Below are positions 1 through 4,710 of a stretch of 7,463 nt of DNA, piece by piece. This DNA comes from Cyanobacteria bacterium UBA8803 (GTDB taxonomy: Bacteria > Cyanobacteriota > Cyanobacteriia > Cyanobacteriales > Coleofasciculaceae). The notes beneath the pieces were generated by a model. That model saw only the letters and a list, made by a program, of their open reading frames with translations. It was not told where the DNA came from and searched no databases. The position numbers and the translations under genes were made by a program. The stretch lies in assembly GCA_003505715.1 (NCBI GenBank), contig DNXU01000311.1, positions 1 through 7,463 on the forward strand, given 5' to 3'. The number at the start of each line of letters is the position of its first letter. The first letter of the stretch is position 1.

Positions 1-50
1 GGTGAGGGGGTGAGGGATGAGAGGGGCTGGGGAGAAAGGTTTGGAGAGAT
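1..50 (+). repeat. G-rich degenerate simple repeat upstream of the operon
   Basis: This purine-rich stretch is cut by the window edge and is built from GGTGAGGG / GAGGGATGAG / GGGGCTGGGG-like units. G-runs at 6-10, 14-16, 23-26 and 29-32 are separated by loops of 3, 6 and 2 bases, so they fit the usual G3+N1-7 rule for a possible G-quadruplex on the plus strand. Degenerate G-rich repeats of this look are common between genes in cyanobacteria. I see no coding sequence here. The rest of the leader (51-145) is ordinary mixed sequence with no promoter I can defend. Confidence 0.55.
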
Positions 51-131
51 TTCTGGTTTCATTTTTGCGACCATAAGATTAAGTAACGCCAGTCTGCCGC
101 TATTCCTCACCAGTATTAATTAACTCTGAAA

Positions 132-137
132 GAGAAG
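132..137 (+). promoter_or_regulatory. Weak Shine-Dalgarno for gene 1
   Basis: GAGAAG lies 8 bases before the ATG at 146, a normal spacing. The reading frame stays open upstream to a stop at 80-82, but the codons in between include no ATG, GTG or TTG. The ATG at 146 is therefore the only plausible start. Confidence 0.55.
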
Positions 138-145
138 TCATTTCC

Positions 146-1849
146 ATGTCAATCTCGTTCCTCAACCGCTTGGCTGCCACAATTTTTGGCAAGCTGCGCC
201 TGCGCACCTTACTTTTTATTCCCTTGCTGTTGCAAGTCTTTACTGTAGTGGGGCTTTTGGGATATCTTTCCCAAAAAGAGCTACAGGTGCTCTGGCTGTG
301 TATAAGTGCCTCGATCTTGGCTGCGACAGTTAGCATCCTGATTTGGGGGTGGCTCGTTCAGCCAATAGAGCTATTAAATCGCAAGGTGGGAGCGCTCTCA
401 AGGGGAAAATGGGAACCAATCCCAGAGTTGAAACGATCTGATGCATTGGGGGAACTGGTTAATTCCTTGAATAGGGTGGCAGCTCAACTGCAAGAATTAA
501 AGCAGGAAAATACTGACTTGAAAATCGTGTTGGAAACCTCTACAGAGCATGGTGATACCGTTGCTGATCGCTTATACGATCAGGTGGAAGAGGCAATGTG
601 CCAAAGCGAACGCAGGTTAGCTCAATTCCTCGAAGCAGTGCCAGTAGGTGTCAGCGTGCTGGATCAGTTTGGCAAACTTTACTTTATGAATCAAGCTGCT
701 AAGCAGATTTTTGGCAAAGGTATTGAGCCAGACGTAACGAGCGAGCAATTGTCAGAGGTTTATCAAGTTTATATTGCGGGTACGGAGCGGTTGTATCCTC
801 CAGAAGAATTGCCCATTGCGCGATCGCTTAAGGGTGAAAGCGTTACCGCTGACGATTTAGAAATTCGTCGAGGCGACAGGAGAATTCCCATCGAAGTTTG
901 GACAACGCCTATCTATGACGAGCAAGGCAATATCCTTTATGGCATCAACGCCTTACAAGATATTACCCAACGCAAACAGGCCGATAAACTTGTAGCAGAA
1001 TATAGCCAAACGTTAGAAAAACAAGTCCGCGATCGCACCCAAGAACTTTCCCAAACCCTGGAACGCCTCCAAAGCACTCAACAGCAGTTGGTTGAGTCGG
1101 AGAAAATGGCTGCCTTGGGGAGTTTGGTGGCTGGTGTAGCTCACGAAATCAATACTCCCATTGGTACGGCCATTCTCACCGCCTCCTTCTTGAGTAAAGA
1201 AACCCAATCTTTGCTAGCGGCTTGGGCAGAAGGAAACTTAAAACGTTCGGTGTTAAAGGGCTATTTAGACATTGCCAAGGAAAGCAGTGAATTGATTTTG
1301 AGAAACCTGGAAAGGGCAGGAGAACTGGTGCAGAGTTTTAAGCAAGTGTCGGTAGATTGCACTAGCCTAGAGAAACGCCCCTTTGCGGTGAAAAATTATC
1401 TAGAGGAAGCATTGTTCAATTTAAACCCTCAACTTAAACAGACCAAGCATAGGTTGACTATTGTAGGAGATGAAACCCTTATCATAGATAGTTATCCGGG
1501 AGCCCTGTCTCAAGTCGTGACTAATTTGGTACTCAACTCTATTACCCATGCCTATCAACCAGATGAGGGGGGCAACTTACGTTTTCAGGTTATGGGGGAT
1601 CGGGATAGAGCGATCGTTCAATATACTGATGATGGGTGCGGTATACCAGCCCAGAACCTGGGCAAAATTTTTGAGCCCTTCTTTACCACAGCCCGCAGCC
1701 AAGGGGGGAGTGGTTTAGGCTTGCATATTGTCTATAACTTAGTCACCCAAAAACTGCAAGGCACTATCCGCTGTGAAAGCCAACTGGGCGTGGGGACGAC
1801 GTTCATTATTAACCTACCCTTGGTAATACGTAACCAGTCTGAGGTATGA
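146..1849 (+). CDS. Membrane-bound PAS sensor histidine kinase lacking a periplasmic domain
   Basis: This is a 567-residue kinase that should autophosphorylate on histidine and pass the phosphate to a receiver. Domains in order: TM1 about 21-41, a loop of only about 6 residues, TM2 about 48-70, HAMP-like segment 71-118, coiled coil 114-152, PAS about 153-278 ending in the usual DIT-R-K edge, and a second coiled coil 280-318. The DHp follows, with the H-box GVAHEINTPIG (H333), then an ATPase domain with N-box N460/N464, D495-x-G-x-G, FEPFFTT at 509-515 and the lid GGSGLGL at 520-526. All catalytic motifs are present. It has no receiver of its own, so partners are probably receivers encoded downstream. 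It heads a tight operon and overlaps the next gene by ATGA. TM1 and the HAMP/PAS linker resemble cyanobacterial kinases that normally carry a large extracytoplasmic sensor between the two TMs; here that sensor is absent. The signal sensed is unknown. Confidence 0.93.
   Translation: MSISFLNRLAATIFGKLRLRTLLFIPLLLQVFTVVGLLGYLSQKELQVLWLCISASILAATVSILIWGWLVQPIELLNRKVGALSRGKWEPIPELKRSDALGELVNSLNRVAAQLQELKQENTDLKIVLETSTEHGDTVADRLYDQVEEAMCQSERRLAQFLEAVPVGVSVLDQFGKLYFMNQAAKQIFGKGIEPDVTSEQLSEVYQVYIAGTERLYPPEELPIARSLKGESVTADDLEIRRGDRRIPIEVWTTPIYDEQGNILYGINALQDITQRKQADKLVAEYSQTLEKQVRDRTQELSQTLERLQSTQQQLVESEKMAALGSLVAGVAHEINTPIGTAILTASFLSKETQSLLAAWAEGNLKRSVLKGYLDIAKESSELILRNLERAGELVQSFKQVSVDCTSLEKRPFAVKNYLEEALFNLNPQLKQTKHRLTIVGDETLIIDSYPGALSQVVTNLVLNSITHAYQPDEGGNLRFQVMGDRDRAIVQYTDDGCGIPAQNLGKIFEPFFTTARSQGGSGLGLHIVYNLVTQKLQGTIRCESQLGVGTTFIINLPLVIRNQSEV
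1846..1849 (+). promoter_or_regulatory. ATGA stop-start overlap coupling genes 1 and 2
   Basis: The TGA of gene 1 (1847-1849) shares bases with the ATG of gene 2 (1846-1848). The GAGG at 1841-1844 is only one base from the ATG, too close to act as a normal ribosome site, so re-initiation by the terminating ribosome is the likely route. An alternative TTG start at 1891, with GGGGAG at 1873-1878, exists. It is less attractive because it would remove part of the acidic leader (DDELIFEDE, residues 13-21), which I recall from related receivers. Confidence 0.7.
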
Positions 1850-4305
1850 CAAACATCCACAATGAATCTCTCGGGGAGAATGATGATGAATTGATTTTCG
1901 AGGATGAAAGTCAACCAGGTTTGGACGATCAAACTCGTCCCGTAACTGGGGCTACCCAAGCTGGAGGAGACTGTTGGCAGATTCTTCTAGTAGATGATGA
2001 TAGTGAAGTCCACCAAGCGACTAAGCTAGTATTAAAGCGTTTTTCCTTTGAGGGAAAGCCTCTTACATTGATGTCGGCCTACTCTGGAGCCGAAGCCAAG
2101 AGCCTGATCGCAACTTATCCGGATATAGCTGTCATCTTTCTGGATGTAGTCATGGAAACCAACGATGCGGGCTTGAGGGTCGCGAAATATATTCGAGAGG
2201 TGCTGAAAAATAAGCTAGTACGCATTATTTTAAGGACTGGACAGCCCGGTGAAGCTCCAGAAGAATCGGTAATTTTTGACTACGATATCAACGATTATAA
2301 TACCAAATTAGAACTAACTCAAACCAAACTATTTACCACCACGATCGCAGCTCTGCGGTCTTATCGCGATGTTCTGGAGGTAGAAAACAGTCGCCGAGAA
2401 TTGGCAGCTCTTTATAGAAAGTTACAAGAATTTAATCAAGATATAGAGCAATTAGTCACAACTCGCACTCAGGAATTAGAAGAAAAAAATCGGCAACTGC
2501 AACAAGAAATTTACGAGCGTCAGTTGTTAGAAGAGCGGCAGCGCACGTCGGAGGGGAAAATCCGTGCCGTCTTTGAGGCGATGACTGACATCGTACTGAT
2601 TATCGATGCTAAAAAGCAGACTATCGAAGTTGCACCCACCAATCCAGCTCGCTTGTACGAACCTGCGGCTAGTCTCATCGACCGGACTATCGAACAATTC
2701 CTGCAAGGTGAAAGATCCCAAAGTTGGTACAACCAAATTCAGTATGTTTTAGAAACACAAAAGACCCTCGATTTTGATTACAGCCTATTCATTGATGACC
2801 ATGAAGTTTGGTTTACTGCCAGTATTTCCCCTATGCTAGACCATTCAGTCGTCTGGGTCGCTCGCAACATCACTGACCGCCAGCAGGCAATCGTAGACCT
2901 GCGCCAGTCAGAAGACAAGTTTGCCAAAGTATTTCGTTCCAGCCCTAGCGCGATCGCAATTACCAGGTTCATTGATAGCACTCATATTGAAGTAAACGAT
3001 GCCTTCTGTCGGCAGACTGGTTACCAACGTGAAGAGATTGTCGGTTGTACTGCCCTGGCGCTGAATCTGTGGGTCAATATAGAGAGCCAGACCCAAATGT
3101 TACAAGACCTGACAGAGAAAGGCACCATTCACAACTATGAATTCAATTTCCGTACCAAATCTGGGGACATCAGAACGGCGCTGCTCTCCGCAGAAATTAT
3201 CAACCTGCGCGGACAAGATTATTTACTTACCCTGTCTAACGATATTACTGATCGCAAACAAACGGAAGAAGCCTTACGTCAAAGAAATGAAGAGTTAGCT
3301 ACCACGCTGCAAGAACTCCAACGTACCCAACAAGAACTCATTCACTCTGAAAAAATGGCAGCTCTGGGACAACTGATTTCCGGAGTGGCTCATGAAGTTA
3401 ATACTCCTTTAGGAGCCATTAGTTCCTCAGTAGATAATATCGCTGATTTCTTCAGTCACCGCCTGGAAGAACTACCTCAATTTTTACAACAACTTTCAAA
3501 AGAACGTTACTCTGATTTTTTTACCTTAATCGGTCAAGCAACCCAACAGTCCACCGCATTCTCAGCTAAAGAGAAACGGCAATTTAAAAAGAACTTGATT
3601 CGGCAACTGGAACAACAGAGTATAGATAATGCGGACACGATTGCCGATACCCTGGTAGATATTGGTGTTTATGAGGATATTTCACCTTTTTTGCCTCTCC
3701 TACAAGACCCAGACAGTTTCACAATCTTAAATACGGCCTATCAACTCGTTAGTTTGCAAAAAAGCACGCAAACTATTAAAACTGCTACAGAACGGGCCGC
3801 TAAAGTAGTATTTGCCCTAAAAAGTTATGCCCGTTATGACTCCACGGGAACAAAAGTACTCGCTAACCTTACCGAGGGAATTGAAACGGTATTAACGCTT
3901 TATCACAATTACCTCAAACATGGAGTGGAAGTCATTAGAAATTATCCAGCTGATTTGCCACCTATTTTCTGCTATCCGGATGAACTCAATCAAGTTTGGA
4001 CTAACCTGATTCATAATGCTTTACAAGCAATGGAAAACAAGGGAACGTTGATAATTGACGTGAAGCAGTACGATGGACACCTAAAAGTTAGTATCACCGA
4101 TAGCGGGAAAGGAATTACTCCAGAAATTATGCCAAAAATATTTGAGCCATTTTTTACTACGAAACCCCTAGGAGAGGGGAATGGTTTGGGATTGGATATT
4201 GTTAGGCATATTATTGAAAAGCATGAAGGAAAGATTGAAGTTTCATCAGTGCCCGGTCGAACGACATTTACTGTATTCTTGCCTATGAGTCTAAGTGAGG
4301 AATAA
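1846..4305 (+). CDS. Receiver-PAS-PAS histidine kinase with extended DHp domain
   Basis: This is an 819-residue soluble protein with no membrane segment. An acidic leader (1-40) precedes a receiver at about 44-175: acidic pocket D50-D52, phospho-acceptor D100 (FLDVVMET), T131 and K154. The receiver is of the type that carries DINDY and ends in ALRSYRD, as also seen in DUF3369-type regulators, although the DUF3369 domain itself is missing. A coiled coil (178-236) leads to PAS-A (about 236-348, with the APTNPARLYEP motif) and PAS-B (about 352-474). A second coiled coil comes before the H-box GVAHEVNTPLG (H516). The ATPase has N-box N714/N720/N724, D752-S-G-K-G, FEPFFTT at 766-772 and lid GEGNGLGL at 776-783. 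About 100 residues lie between the two DHp helices. It probably receives phosphate on D100, perhaps from gene 1, which in turn tunes its own kinase. Partner choice is inference. Confidence 0.92.
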   Translation: MTNIHNESLGENDDELIFEDESQPGLDDQTRPVTGATQAGGDCWQILLVDDDSEVHQATKLVLKRFSFEGKPLTLMSAYSGAEAKSLIATYPDIAVIFLDVVMETNDAGLRVAKYIREVLKNKLVRIILRTGQPGEAPEESVIFDYDINDYNTKLELTQTKLFTTTIAALRSYRDVLEVENSRRELAALYRKLQEFNQDIEQLVTTRTQELEEKNRQLQQEIYERQLLEERQRTSEGKIRAVFEAMTDIVLIIDAKKQTIEVAPTNPARLYEPAASLIDRTIEQFLQGERSQSWYNQIQYVLETQKTLDFDYSLFIDDHEVWFTASISPMLDHSVVWVARNITDRQQAIVDLRQSEDKFAKVFRSSPSAIAITRFIDSTHIEVNDAFCRQTGYQREEIVGCTALALNLWVNIESQTQMLQDLTEKGTIHNYEFNFRTKSGDIRTALLSAEIINLRGQDYLLTLSNDITDRKQTEEALRQRNEELATTLQELQRTQQELIHSEKMAALGQLISGVAHEVNTPLGAISSSVDNIADFFSHRLEELPQFLQQLSKERYSDFFTLIGQATQQSTAFSAKEKRQFKKNLIRQLEQQSIDNADTIADTLVDIGVYEDISPFLPLLQDPDSFTILNTAYQLVSLQKSTQTIKTATERAAKVVFALKSYARYDSTGTKVLANLTEGIETVLTLYHNYLKHGVEVIRNYPADLPPIFCYPDELNQVWTNLIHNALQAMENKGTLIIDVKQYDGHLKVSITDSGKGITPEIMPKIFEPFFTTKPLGEGNGLGLDIVRHIIEKHEGKIEVSSVPGRTTFTVFLPMSLSEE
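4297..4300 (+). promoter_or_regulatory. Shine-Dalgarno candidate for gene 3
   Basis: GAGG lies inside the last codons of gene 2, 11 bases before the ATG at 4312. That spacing is slightly long. With only 6 bases between the genes, translation is probably coupled in part. Confidence 0.45.
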
Positions 4306-4311
4306 AATATC

Positions 4312-4710
4312 ATGCCTAAACCAGTAATTTTATGCGTTGATGATGAAGTAGTAGTTTTAAATAGCCTGAAAATCCAACTGAAAAATGAGTTCGGTGATGC
4401 TTACCTTTATGAAGTAGCCGAAAGCGCTGATGAAGCCCTGGAAATTATTCAAGAAATGGAAGAGGAGCAAACCGATATCCTTGTGATTGTTTCTGACTGG
4501 TTAATGCCCGGTATTAAAGGAGACGAGTTTTTGCAACGGGTGCATCAAAAATATCCCCATGTGGTTAAAGTCATGCTGACAGGTCAAGCGGATGAAGCCG
4601 CTATTGAACGAGCTAAGACCCAAGCCAATTTACATAGTTGTTTGTATAAACCTTGGGATAGAAATGAATTAGTTCAGACTATTAAATCTGGTTTAGAAAA
4701 ATATGAATAA
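4312..4710 (+). CDS. Stand-alone response regulator receiver domain
   Basis: At 132 residues this protein is one receiver domain and nothing else. It has the acidic pair D10-D11, phospho-acceptor D62 (VSDWLMPG), the switch threonine T90 (MLTGQAD) and K113 in KPW. All catalytic residues are present, so it should accept phosphate. With no output domain it would act CheY-like, through protein contacts or as a shuttle between the neighbouring kinases. It aligns without gaps to residues 1-131 of the next gene's product at about 40 percent identity counted by eye, so the two are a tandem duplication. It follows gene 2 by 6 bases and overlaps gene 4 by 8. Which kinase phosphorylates it cannot be read from the sequence. 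Confidence 0.93.
   Translation: MPKPVILCVDDEVVVLNSLKIQLKNEFGDAYLYEVAESADEALEIIQEMEEEQTDILVIVSDWLMPGIKGDEFLQRVHQKYPHVVKVMLTGQADEAAIERAKTQANLHSCLYKPWDRNELVQTIKSGLEKYE
4703..4710 (+). promoter_or_regulatory. 8-bp stop-start overlap coupling genes 3 and 4
   Basis: ATGAATAA carries the start of gene 4 and, in another frame, the last codons and stop of gene 3. No good Shine-Dalgarno lies upstream (GGTTTAGAAAAAT), so coupled translation is likely. The start is supported because the first residues (MNKPVIICVDDE) match the start of gene 3 (MPKPVILCVDDE) position for position. Confidence 0.7.

Noticed and set aside
74..120. Possible sigma-70 -10 boxes TAAGAT (74-79) and TATTAA (114-119) upstream of gene 1
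   Set aside because: Each matches TATAAT at only four of six positions, and neither has a recognisable -35 element at 16-18 bases, so neither can be called a promoter.
116..123. Palindrome TTAATTAA in the leader as an operator
   Set aside because: The symmetry does not extend past eight bases, and AT-rich 8-mers of this kind arise often by chance.
4011..4313. Minus-strand open frame of 100 codons opposite the end of gene 2
   Set aside because: It lies wholly opposite the ATPase domain of a clear kinase gene, has no ribosome site or domain signature, and is best explained as a shadow frame. The other minus-strand frames, including 5788-6147 and 6319-6696, were rejected for the same reason.
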